In this document: one piece after another, positions 1 through 5,274 of the stretch
Position numbering within the stretch: the first letter of the stretch is position 1
Layout of the letters: every line of letters starts with the position of its first letter
Assembly (NCBI GenBank): GCA_902783395.1
Contig: CACZRA010000021.1
Span: 1 to 5,274 of the forward strand
DNA length: 5,274 nucleotides
Source: an uncultured Lachnospiraceae bacterium
Lineage (GTDB): Bacteria > Bacillota > Clostridia > Lachnospirales > Lachnospiraceae
Direction: 5' to 3'
Made by a program: the position numbers and the translations under genes
The notes under the pieces: model-generated
Databases searched by the model: none
What the model saw: the letters and a program-made list of their open reading frames with translations, nothing else
What the model was told of the DNA's origin: nothing

Positions 1-58
1 TCAAAATCAAAATCTTTTTTACAGCTGGTACAGTATCTTAACATATTCAATATGATAA

Positions 59-76
59 CACAGATTCTGCTCTGTG
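59..76. repeat. Small inverted repeat CACAGA/TCTGTG
   Basis: CACAGA (59-64) and TCTGTG (71-76) form a perfect 6-bp inverted repeat around a 6-base loop. Neither strand has a T-run after it, so it does not look like an intrinsic terminator on its own. Its role is unknown; it could be an operator half-site pair or part of the 3' untranslated region of an upstream gene. Confidence 0.35.
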
Positions 77-104
77 GTTCATCTGTCTGTGACGATGATA
101 AATA

Positions 105-119
105 GGCCCTTTTCGGGCC
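105..119. other. GC-rich stem-loop GGCCC/GGGCC, possible weak terminator
   Basis: GGCCC (105-109) pairs perfectly with GGGCC (115-119) around the loop TTTTC. It begins on the last base of the TAG that closes the frame open from the left edge. No T-tract follows on the plus strand; on the minus strand the following bases are only moderately T-rich (TATTTATC). It may end transcription from an upstream gene, but it lacks the usual poly-U tail, so the terminator assignment is tentative. Confidence 0.35.
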
Positions 120-169
120 GAGATTCATCCGCATCTGAAAAAAACAATAAAAATTATAACAATCTTTAT

Positions 170-195
170 CGGTATTCTCTTTTTAATCCGGTATT
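170..195 (+). repeat. Direct repeat CGGTATT, candidate activator site
   Basis: CGGTATT occurs at 170-176 and again at 189-195, a 19-base period, in similar contexts (TTTATCGGTATTCT and TTAATCCGGTATTAT). The second copy ends 33 bases before the TTGACA at 229. AraC-family proteins usually bind tandem direct half-sites about two helical turns apart just upstream of a -35 element, so this pair is a plausible site for the PocR/AraC regulator encoded in this window. That link is inference; the repeat itself is visible. Confidence 0.35.
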
Positions 196-228
196 ATCAT
201 CTGAATTATTATAAAACCTCCAAACACT

Positions 229-261
229 TTGACATACTTTTTCAGCGTTAAACTTCATAAT
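229..261 (+). promoter_or_regulatory. Candidate promoter of the mtaC-mtaB operon
   Basis: A perfect sigma-70/SigA -35 hexamer TTGACA lies at 229-234. The best -10-like hexamer is CATAAT at 256-261, which gives a 21-base spacer, longer than the optimal 17. At 16-18 bases there is only non-consensus sequence (AACTTC, ACTTCA, CTTCAT). A good -35 with a poor or badly spaced -10 fits an activator-dependent promoter, in keeping with the AraC-type regulator nearby. A transcript starting near 268 would have a leader of about 70 bases before the ATG at 336. Confidence 0.4.
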
Positions 262-335
262 TGACTGTAGCAGAAGGATTTTCAGGAAAGTGTTAAGGCA
301 CCGTTATTTTCGGAGAAAGGGTAAAAGGTAAAAGT

Positions 336-986
336 ATGGATTTTGAAATATTATCAGCAGCGATACAGAAAGGAAAAGTAAAGGATGTAAAGACTCTGGT
401 CAATCAGGCACTGGAAGAGGATGTGCCGGTAAAGGACATACTGGAGCAGGGGCTTATCGCACCTATGGGTATAGTCGGTGAAAATTTCAGCGCCAACAGG
501 ATATTTGTACCGGAGATGCTTATGTCGGCAAGAGCCATGTCGGCGGGGGTTAAGATAATAGAACCGCTGTTTTCAGAGTCAGGTATCGAGCCTGTGGGGA
601 CCGTTGTCATAGGTACTGTCAAGGGTGATCTTCACGATATAGGCAAGAATCTGGTGGCTATGATGATGAGGGGAGCCGGCCTTAATGTCTACGATATTGG
701 TATCGATGTGCCTGACGCAAAATTCGTGGAGAAAGCGGAAGAAGTGAATGCTGATATCGTAGCTCTTTCCGCTTTGCTTACGACGACCATGCCTGCCATT
801 GCTGATGTGATCAGGGAATTTGAGAATCAGGGAGTGAGAGAAAAATATCATATCATGATAGGGGGAGCACCTGTATCACAGGCATTTGCAGATGAAGTAA
901 AAGCTGACTGCTATACCTCTGATGCCGCAAGTGCAGCAGAGCATGCAAAGAAGTATCTCGAAAAGAAGAAAGGAGACAGAGCATGA
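336..986 (+). CDS. mtaC: MtaC-like corrinoid (methyl-carrier) protein
   Basis: This is a cytoplasmic corrinoid protein that carries a methyl group on the cobalt of a bound cobamide between two methyltransferases. Residues about 5-85 match the helical cap domain (B12-binding_2) and about 88-210 the Rossmann-like B12-binding domain. The diagnostic DxHxxG motif is present as D98-L-H100-D-I-G103, with His100 as the expected lower cobalt ligand. It is followed by the nucleotide-tail contacts S145-A-L and G176-G. At 216 residues it has the usual length of bacterial corrinoid proteins; archaeal MtaC is somewhat longer. AAAGG (324-328) sits 7 bases before the ATG. Its stop overlaps the next gene's start (ATGA, 983-986), implying translational coupling. 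MtaC, MtbC and MttC share this fold, so the MtaC name rests on the MtaB-type partner. No internal damage is visible. Confidence 0.93.
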   Translation: MDFEILSAAIQKGKVKDVKTLVNQALEEDVPVKDILEQGLIAPMGIVGENFSANRIFVPEMLMSARAMSAGVKIIEPLFSESGIEPVGTVVIGTVKGDLHDIGKNLVAMMMRGAGLNVYDIGIDVPDAKFVEKAEEVNADIVALSALLTTTMPAIADVIREFENQGVREKYHIMIGGAPVSQAFADEVKADCYTSDAASAAEHAKKYLEKKKGDRA

Positions 987-2362
987 CACCAAGGCAGTTT
1001 ACCGGTCTCGCATATGATTCAGTCGACGATTTTCTTTACGGTGTATGTCCCAATCCCGTAAAGTGCAGGAATGGGATGGTGATCGGAGGTGGCATTATCT
1101 ATCCTGAGATCAATTTCACTCTTCCGGCTATGGAGGCGACTGCGGAAACTCTTCCCAAGGCGAAGGAGATATATAAGGAGATAATAGAAGGAGTGCTGCA
1201 AAAGGCCATGCATCTCCACGCACCCGGGATAGTGGTGGAGTTTGAGACACTGCCGCAGTATACAGAGCATCCGGAATGGGGGATAGAGATATTTAAGATT
1301 CTGCGCAGCTCAATGTATGAGTATGAGGAAAAGCATGGTCTTAAAAGCGTATTCCGTATGACGCCCAATGACCTTCGGGAGATGAACAGGCCGCCGGTCA
1401 TGAGGAGTGGTTCATACTGGGAATCAATGCTTAAGATATTCACTGAGACAGCAAAGGAAGGTGCGGATTTTCTATCCATAGAGTCAACGGGCGGTAAGGA
1501 GATAAATGATGAGGCTATAGTGAATGCTGATCTCCGGACCTCGATCTTTGCACTTGGATGTCTGGGCGCGAGGGATATGAAATGGCTCTGGAGCAATATA
1601 TCGAAGATTGCAGAAGAGACTGGCTCCATAGCTGCAGGGGACTCGGCGTGCGGATTTGCCAACACATCAATGGTGCTTGCGGAGCAGGGATTCCTGCCTA
1701 AAGTATATGCTGCTGTGATGCGTGCAGTAGCGGCACCAAGGGCACTCGTAGCCATAGAGAACGGAGCAGTGGGACCCAGCAAGGACTGCGCTTATGAAAA
1801 TGTATATCTGAAGGCGATCACTGGGACGCCCATAGCACTTGAAGGGAAGTCAGCAGCCTGTGCTCATTTCAGTCCTATAGGCAACATAGCACTCTCCGTA
1901 GCTGATACCTGGAGTAATGAATCCGTTCAGCAGGTAAAGCTTCTTTCGGGATTCGCTCCGGAGGTTTCCATGGAGCAGCTTATATATGACTGCAGACTGC
2001 TTAATAAGGCTTCCGAGAAGGGCCAGGCAAAGCTCATGCGTGATCTTCTGGTTGAGTCCGACTGTTATCTTGATCCTCAGGCATATATCATGAAGCCCGA
2101 TGTGGTATTTGAGATATCTGAGGAAATTGTAAAGACGCAGGATCCTTTTCTCCGTACTTTGCACACAGCACATAAAGCTCTTGAAATACTTGACAGAGCA
2201 GTAGGGAATAAAGAGCTGACTTTAGACGAGCGTGAGGAGAACTGGCTTGAGATGCTGAATGAACAGATAGAGGATATACCGGAGGATGAGGAGAAATTCA
2301 TATCTGAAATGAAGGAAGAACTGAGCGGGAAACGCTATCTTCCGGAAGAATATGGTCTATGA
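983..2362 (+). CDS. mtaB: MtaB-like methanol:corrinoid methyltransferase
   Basis: This is the substrate-specific methyltransferase (MtaB family): it activates methanol on a zinc ion and methylates Co(I) of the partner corrinoid protein. At 459 residues it has the full family length. Blocks that match archaeal MtaB as I remember it include NPVKCRNGM (24-32), PEINF (41-45), LSIESTGGKE (164-173), AAGDSACGFANTSM (217-230), GPSKDCAYEN (264-273), KAITG (277-281), DTWSNESV (308-315), DPQAY (364-368) and the C-terminal PEEYGL. The zinc ligands known from Methanosarcina barkeri MtaB (Glu164, Cys220, Cys269) correspond to Glu167, Cys223 and Cys269 here, so catalysis looks intact. AGGAG (971-975) lies 7 bases before the ATG. 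There is no in-frame amber codon, unlike pyrrolysine-containing methylamine methyltransferases. The last 6 bases overlap the convergent regulator gene. Methanol is the family substrate; another small methyl donor cannot be excluded. Confidence 0.93.
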   Translation: MTPRQFTGLAYDSVDDFLYGVCPNPVKCRNGMVIGGGIIYPEINFTLPAMEATAETLPKAKEIYKEIIEGVLQKAMHLHAPGIVVEFETLPQYTEHPEWGIEIFKILRSSMYEYEEKHGLKSVFRMTPNDLREMNRPPVMRSGSYWESMLKIFTETAKEGADFLSIESTGGKEINDEAIVNADLRTSIFALGCLGARDMKWLWSNISKIAEETGSIAAGDSACGFANTSMVLAEQGFLPKVYAAVMRAVAAPRALVAIENGAVGPSKDCAYENVYLKAITGTPIALEGKSAACAHFSPIGNIALSVADTWSNESVQQVKLLSGFAPEVSMEQLIYDCRLLNKASEKGQAKLMRDLLVESDCYLDPQAYIMKPDVVFEISEEIVKTQDPFLRTLHTAHKALEILDRAVGNKELTLDEREENWLEMLNEQIEDIPEDEEKFISEMKEELSGKRYLPEEYGL

Positions 2363-3214
2363 ATTCTTTTTTCTGTATTCTCTCGGAGACATGCCGGTGT
2401 GTTCCCTGAATATCTGCGAGAAATAGCTCTGGCTTTCAAAGCCTGTCTCGTTTGCGATATCAGACAATGAAAGATTGGATCGAAGAAGCAGCTTACAGGC
2501 CTCTTCGATCCTTTTCTGTGTAAGGTAATTTGAGAAATTGATGTTGAGCTCACGCTTGAACACAGTAGAAAAATAAGACGGATTAAGACCCACATAGGCG
2601 GCTACATGTTCAAGCCTCAGGGCTTCATGATAATGATCATCTATATATGAAACTGCCTTCTGAACTATTGGTATCGCTACAGGAGGCATATCATATACCG
2701 AGGACAGAACCGTTTCGTTAATGGGTGGATTTCCGGTCAGATTATCCACCAGTGCAAATAGGAGTTTGCAAAGATGCTGTATCCTGACAGGCTCGACGAT
2801 GGGGATGGTATTCAATGCAGCATACAGACGCTGCCTGATATCCAGCGACAGATCATAGCCCCTGATCACATTGTCTATCACGGATATATCAGGATATTCC
2901 ATCGCGATCGGTCCCGCAAGTATATGACAGACCTCTCCATCTGCAATCTTTACAGGTACTACGAAATGTACAAGTCCGGCAGGACAGGAGAAGATATAGC
3001 CGTCTTCGATCTCATCTGACTGATCCGCTCCTTCATTGTGCATACGACCGCAGAAACTCCGGTCCCCGCAGGCTTCCCGCACCATGGTGCAGTACCTGAA
3101 TTCACTCGAAAAAGACTGTATGGTATTCCCGTTCTCATCACAAAGCTCCAGGGGTATGGAGGTGGCATTATGATAGTAGAACAGCTGCTCTTTCAGTCTT
3201 TCCAGAAGATCCAT
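2357..3214 (-). CDS. PocR-domain AraC-family transcriptional regulator
   Basis: This is a cytosolic one-component regulator. Residues about 5-160 match the PocR sensory domain, with the Cys-rich core C42, C49, C55 and C77 (in IFSCPAG) followed by HFVVPV and CHILAGPI. PocR of enteric bacteria responds to 1,2-propanediol, and this domain recurs in regulators beside clostridial corrinoid methyltransferase genes. Residues about 183-282 form the AraC DNA-binding domain with two helix-turn-helix units: LEHVAAYVGLNPSYFSTVFKR, then LSDIANETGFESQSYFSQIF and the closing TGMSPREYR. The length of 285 is typical and no transmembrane segment is visible. The ATG directly abuts the TAA of the URO-D gene (TAAATG, no spacer), with a GGGG-type ribosome binding site inside the end of that gene, so it is the last gene of its operon. 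Its TAG stop lies inside the last codons of the convergent mtaB. The likely role is substrate-responsive activation of the two operons (inference). Confidence 0.92.
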   Translation of the reverse strand: MDLLERLKEQLFYYHNATSIPLELCDENGNTIQSFSSEFRYCTMVREACGDRSFCGRMHNEGADQSDEIEDGYIFSCPAGLVHFVVPVKIADGEVCHILAGPIAMEYPDISVIDNVIRGYDLSLDIRQRLYAALNTIPIVEPVRIQHLCKLLFALVDNLTGNPPINETVLSSVYDMPPVAIPIVQKAVSYIDDHYHEALRLEHVAAYVGLNPSYFSTVFKRELNINFSNYLTQKRIEEACKLLLRSNLSLSDIANETGFESQSYFSQIFREHTGMSPREYRKKNS

Positions 3215-4426
3215 TTATAACCCCAGCTCTTCGATGTAGCTTCCCCTGACATCGCTCCAATGCTCGTCGGCATATGAGATAAGCTTTTCTGCTTCATCAT
3301 GGGACATCTCAGGGAAGAAGAAGAAGGTCCTTGCCGAACCGTATTTTTGTACCACACGATCTACGTTTTTGATCCAGTCGTCCACAGTCTCACCTGTGTA
3401 TACCTTGATCCAGAGAGAGAGGCCTTTTGCAACGGCTTTATCATAAATCTGATCCCAGTCCGGAAGAGTGCCGTCGGGACCGGCGTCGCCGCTTGTCCAC
3501 TGCAGGGCATCTATACCGTCACATTCAAGTATCGCATCCAGATGTCTGATGTTGTCAGGTCCATCCAGATGATAAAGAACCTGATCGCCCCATTTTGCCT
3601 GCTCCTTCAGGGATGGCAACACAAAAGTGCGGAACATCTCCGGTGATATCATGGCCCCGGCATCGCATTGAAGCTTTATGCATTTTCCGGGCCCCCATAC
3701 CTGGAAGACTGTATATGCGCTTCCGCCGTCTGCATCCCTGCATGCATCATACATCGCCTGCATTGCAGGATAATACGCTTTTGTGACCTGATCTACCCTT
3801 CGTACTATTTCCTCGTCCTCACCTACAAGATCCATGAGCAGCAGTGAGGTGTCTCGTAAGGATGCCAGCACATCGATGTTTTCCATGAGGTCGGGGATGT
3901 CTATATAGAAGTCGTCTCCTGCAAGCTCATGACATTTCTTCACTACATCAAGGTGCTTTTTGAACCAGCTGTTTTCAGGATCGAACGCAAGCTCTGGGAT
4001 ATCGTCTTCCCAGAACATGTCCTCATCCTTAAAGCAGGGGATGAACCAGACAGTATCCTCTCCGAAACCTATATCCGCTCCAAGATAGGCTGCCAGCGAT
4101 CCCGGTCCAAAATCAACATTGAGATTTGGAAATGATTCCGCGAGGAATTCGTGGGTCTCACAGAATCTCCTGTAACGTCCTACGAGCTTTGAGGGATTCT
4201 GGTATTTGTCCTGCATATCAGTCCATTTCAGAGAATCATCGAGGTCGTAATCAAGACCCTGGCATATCTGGTCGTGATAGTTCCCTTCGGGATGAGGTAC
4301 TTTTGCAAGGTGCTCGTATTCCGGCCTTCGGGCTACGATATGCATCAGGGGTCTGCCTGTATTGCAATGGTTCCAGTAATCAGCAAATTTCTTTTTTGTT
4401 TCTTCCCAATCGGCCTTGTATTTCAT
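3215..4426 (-). CDS. URO-D superfamily protein, probable corrinoid-linked methyltransferase
   Basis: This belongs to the uroporphyrinogen-decarboxylase (URO-D) superfamily, which also contains the MtaA/MtbA methyltransferases that move methyl groups from corrinoid proteins to a thiol or folate acceptor. At 403 residues it is longer than HemE. Visible blocks are GPGSLAAYLGADIGFGEDTVWF (107-128, given by its ends), VFQVWGPGK (240-248), ISPEMFRTFVLP (260-271), LYHLDGPDNIRHLDAIL (284-300) and DALQWTSGD (306-314). The MtaA/MtbA zinc motif HxC is replaced by H286-L-D288, as in the subgroup often loosely annotated 'trimethylamine corrinoid protein 2'. Cys249, Cys254 and Cys302 could be alternative metal or thiol ligands. 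It is unlikely to be a true heme-pathway decarboxylase, given its length and context. AAAGGAG (4433-4439) lies 6 bases before the ATG. It sits 47 bases after the DUF2284 gene and abuts the regulator gene. Acceptor and substrate are unknown. Confidence 0.85.
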   Translation of the reverse strand: MKYKADWEETKKKFADYWNHCNTGRPLMHIVARRPEYEHLAKVPHPEGNYHDQICQGLDYDLDDSLKWTDMQDKYQNPSKLVGRYRRFCETHEFLAESFPNLNVDFGPGSLAAYLGADIGFGEDTVWFIPCFKDEDMFWEDDIPELAFDPENSWFKKHLDVVKKCHELAGDDFYIDIPDLMENIDVLASLRDTSLLLMDLVGEDEEIVRRVDQVTKAYYPAMQAMYDACRDADGGSAYTVFQVWGPGKCIKLQCDAGAMISPEMFRTFVLPSLKEQAKWGDQVLYHLDGPDNIRHLDAILECDGIDALQWTSGDAGPDGTLPDWDQIYDKAVAKGLSLWIKVYTGETVDDWIKNVDRVVQKYGSARTFFFFPEMSHDEAEKLISYADEHWSDVRGSYIEELGL

Positions 4427-4473
4427 CTCCTTCTCCTTTCTGAAAATGATGACCTAAACCCTGTTTTCCGGGG

Positions 4474-5025
4474 CTATCTGAAAAGCACACATCCAGAGTA
4501 AGTGACAGTGCAATCCCCGTAATGATATGCCATCCCTGCTAAAGAGCAGACATCTGCAACCATTATGCCGTATGCCTCCATCGAGGATGTCATTTTATCC
4601 GGCATCCTGCAGGGATTGACAGGACAGGTACATTCTTCGCAAAGGGAGCAGGCACCGCTCCCGAGTATCAGATGATCTTCCGTCCGGTCGAGGCTTTCGG
4701 CATAGGTACGAAGCATTTTCTTATGCCTGCTTTCCGTCTCCTGCATTGTCTCATAATCAAAGACATCCTCAAGATATCCAGTGGTCTGCATAAGGATACC
4801 CCATACGAAACCGGAAATCTTTTTTTCAGCCTCATCAAGCGTTATGCAGGCAGGAGGACAGCTCCAGTTCCTGCCGTACATATGGCATTTATCAGATGCA
4901 CACATATGCCTTACTTCTTTTATGATCCTGATGCCTGATGCCGGAAAGATGCCCCAATGGGAAAAACCTGTCTTTTCAGCAAGCAGCATGGATTTTTCTT
5001 TTGTCGTATGTCCCCCGTTATCCAT
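4474..5025 (-). CDS. DUF2284 Cys-rich putative metal-binding protein
   Basis: This is a small soluble protein (183 residues from the chosen ATG) of the DUF2284 family of predicted metal-binding proteins; its function is not established. Visible signatures are VRHMC-x4-C-x2-YGRNWSCPP in the N-terminal half (Cys42, 47, 56 and 60) and a ferredoxin-like ACSLCEECTCPVNPCRMP segment (Cys126, 129, 132, 134 and 139), then SMEAYGI and three more cysteines. The Cys spacing suggests one or more iron-sulfur clusters (inference). An upstream GTG at 5035-5037 would add four residues, but AGGTG (5035-5039), with a further AGG just before it, stands 9 bases before the ATG at 5025 and contains that GTG, so the ATG is the better start. 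It is first in the operon with the URO-D and PocR/AraC genes. DUF2284 genes often accompany corrinoid methyltransferases; a role in electron supply or corrinoid re-activation is plausible but unproven. Confidence 0.88.
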   Translation of the reverse strand: MDNGGHTTKEKSMLLAEKTGFSHWGIFPASGIRIIKEVRHMCASDKCHMYGRNWSCPPACITLDEAEKKISGFVWGILMQTTGYLEDVFDYETMQETESRHKKMLRTYAESLDRTEDHLILGSGACSLCEECTCPVNPCRMPDKMTSSMEAYGIMVADVCSLAGMAYHYGDCTVTYSGCVLFR

Positions 5026-5034
5026 AAAAAAAGA

Positions 5035-5043
5035 CACCTGCCT
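5035..5043 (-). promoter_or_regulatory. Ribosome binding site that sets the DUF2284 start
   Basis: On the minus strand the bases read AGGCAGGTG. AGGTG (5035-5039) is 9 bases upstream of the ATG at 5023-5025, a normal distance, whereas the GTG at 5035-5037 lies inside it and would have only an AGG 3 bases away. This favours the 183-residue protein over a 187-residue one. Confidence 0.6.
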
Positions 5044-5077
5044 TTTGTATGGCGAAAAGCAATAAACCTACAAAAGG
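5041..5077. repeat. 9-bp inverted repeat beside the DUF2284 ribosome binding site
   Basis: CCTTTTGTA (5041-5049) and TACAAAAGG (5069-5077) are perfect inverted copies separated by 19 bases. The arm nearest the gene ends in the AGG that directly precedes the CAGGTG ribosome binding site. If the predicted minus-strand promoter is right, the repeat lies in the 5' untranslated leader, where it could fold and partly mask the binding site. As DNA it could equally be a dimeric operator just downstream of the promoter. Confidence 0.55.
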
Positions 5078-5092
5078 AAATGCCTCATTTTT

Positions 5093-5121
5093 ATAATAAC
5101 TTAAATCAGGGGGTTTGAAAA
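5093..5121 (-). promoter_or_regulatory. Candidate promoter of the DUF2284-URO-D-regulator operon
   Basis: Read on the minus strand, TTTTCA (5116-5121) and TATTAT (5093-5098) are separated by exactly 17 bases; the -10 matches consensus at five of six positions and the -35 at four of six. The start would fall near 5086, leaving a leader of about 60 bases that contains the 9-bp inverted repeat. A second inverted repeat, ATCAGG/CCTGAT (5105-5110 and 5129-5134), straddles the -35 and could be an operator. Confidence 0.4.
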
Positions 5122-5134
5122 GACATAACCTGAT
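5105..5134. repeat. Inverted repeat ATCAGG/CCTGAT over the minus-strand -35
   Basis: ATCAGG (5105-5110) and CCTGAT (5129-5134) are perfect 6-bp inverted copies 18 bases apart, flanking the candidate -35 of the minus-strand operon. GATCAGG appears again at 5207-5213 between the prfC ribosome binding site and start codon. Six-base arms can arise by chance, so an operator role is only a possibility. Confidence 0.3.
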
Positions 5135-5144
5135 CATATTTCAA

Positions 5145-5173
5145 TTGTTTTGAAGGCAGTGTTTTGTTATAGT
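5145..5173 (+). promoter_or_regulatory. prfC: Candidate prfC promoter
   Basis: TTGTTT (5145-5150) and TATAGT (5168-5173) are separated by 17 bases, a good SigA-type arrangement. Transcription would start near 5180, about 36 bases before the TTG start codon. It is divergent from the DUF2284 operon promoter. Confidence 0.45.
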
Positions 5174-5215
5174 AAGCGCTATGAAATCATCAAACTGTAA
5201 TCGGAGGATCAGGTC

Positions 5216-5274
5216 TTGGGTTCTGATATATCAAATGAAATAAATAAAAGGCGGACTTTCGCCATAATCTCTCA
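5216..5274 (+). CDS. prfC: Peptide chain release factor 3, N-terminus (partial)
   Basis: The window ends inside this gene; only 19 complete codons are present. The peptide reads from a TTG start through SNEINKRRTFAIIS, with the next codon beginning CA. KRRTFAIIS(H) is the strongly conserved N-terminus of release factor 3, directly before the P-loop (PDAGKTT) of this translation GTPase, which recycles RF1/RF2 after termination. The TTG start is supported by GGAGGA (5203-5208) at a 7-base spacing; no ATG or GTG in this frame lies between that site and the conserved block, and the nearest ATG (5235) is out of frame. The sequence is too short for the ORF search to have listed it. It is a housekeeping neighbour rather than part of the methyl-transfer system. 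Confidence 0.85.
   Translation, partial: MGSDISNEINKRRTFAIIS

Larger units (their letters stand above)
1..335. other. Non-coding leader region upstream of the corrinoid operon
   Basis: No convincing gene lies in these 335 bases. Frame 1 of the plus strand is open from the left edge to a TAG at 103-105 (34 codons, ending CDDDK). This could be the tail of an upstream gene, but the peptide resembles nothing I recognise and the stretch is short and AT-rich enough to be open by chance. The region holds a 13-base odd palindrome CATATTCAATATG (42-54), two small stem-loops (59-76 and 105-119), a repeated CATCTGAA (132-139 and 198-205), a CGGTATT direct repeat and a TTGACA hexamer, the last two described separately. 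I looked for a cobalamin riboswitch (B12 box GCCACTG and its core) and did not see one. Confidence 0.6.

Noticed and set aside
1..105. C-terminal fragment of an upstream gene in frame 1
   Set aside because: Only 34 open codons in AT-rich DNA, an unrecognisable peptide, and other frames also run open briefly; noted in the leader entry but not called as a gene.
295..315. Sigma-54 -24/-12 promoter (AGGCACCGTTATTTTC)
   Set aside because: The GGCAC half is present but the essential GC of the -12 element is missing, and there is no sigma-54 activator in the window.
1..335. Cobalamin riboswitch upstream of the corrinoid operon
   Set aside because: Expected from the pathway, but no B12 box or recognisable core is visible; the repeats present are short and unrelated.
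1099..1782. Long antisense reading frame (227 codons) inside mtaB
   Set aside because: It lies wholly opposite a strongly conserved enzyme gene, its product has no recognisable family features, and it is best explained as a shadow of the mtaB codon pattern.
983..2362. Pyrrolysine (amber read-through) methylamine methyltransferase
   Set aside because: The sequence matches MtaB rather than MtmB, MtbB or MttB, and the frame has no internal TAG.
3215..4426. Genuine heme-pathway HemE
   Set aside because: The protein is longer than HemE, lacks its recognisable N-terminal signature, and sits in a corrinoid and regulator context rather than with heme genes.
4441..4473. Terminator between the DUF2284 and URO-D genes
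   Set aside because: CCC/GGG runs can pair weakly but no T-tract follows on the minus strand, and the 47-base gap is consistent with one operon.

Overview
The window looks like a chromosomal segment of an anaerobic Gram-positive bacterium of the Clostridia, most likely Lachnospiraceae-like. This is inferred from moderate GC with frequent ATA codons, strong AGGAG-type ribosome binding sites, an adjacent release-factor-3 gene, and a family mix typical of gut or rumen acetogens and related clostridia. The species cannot be named from this sequence.

Layout. Positions 1-335 are a non-coding leader with several small inverted repeats, a pair of direct repeats and a perfect TTGACA -35 hexamer. Positions 336-2362 (+) hold a two-gene, ATGA-overlapping operon: a MtaC-type corrinoid protein and a MtaB-type methanol:corrinoid methyltransferase. 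Reading the other way, 5025-2357 (-) holds a second apparent operon: a Cys-rich DUF2284 protein, a uroporphyrinogen-decarboxylase (URO-D) superfamily methyltransferase-like protein, and a PocR-domain AraC-family regulator. The two operons converge and their last codons overlap by 6 bp. A 190-bp divergent intergenic region (5026-5215) separates the second operon from the start of prfC (release factor 3), which uses a TTG start and runs off the right edge.

How the genes could work together. MtaB would take a methyl group from methanol or a related small methyl donor and place it on the cobalt of the corrinoid protein. The URO-D homologue is the natural candidate for passing the methyl group on (to tetrahydrofolate or another acceptor) or for delivering a second methyl donor. 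The DUF2284 protein, with a ferredoxin-like Cys cluster, could supply electrons or help re-activate oxidised corrinoid. The PocR/AraC protein probably senses the substrate and activates one or both operons. No RamA-type corrinoid-reductive activator and no canonical MtaA with an HxC zinc motif is in the window. The second half of the pathway is therefore either elsewhere in the genome or carried out by the two less understood proteins, and that is the most interesting aspect of the locus.
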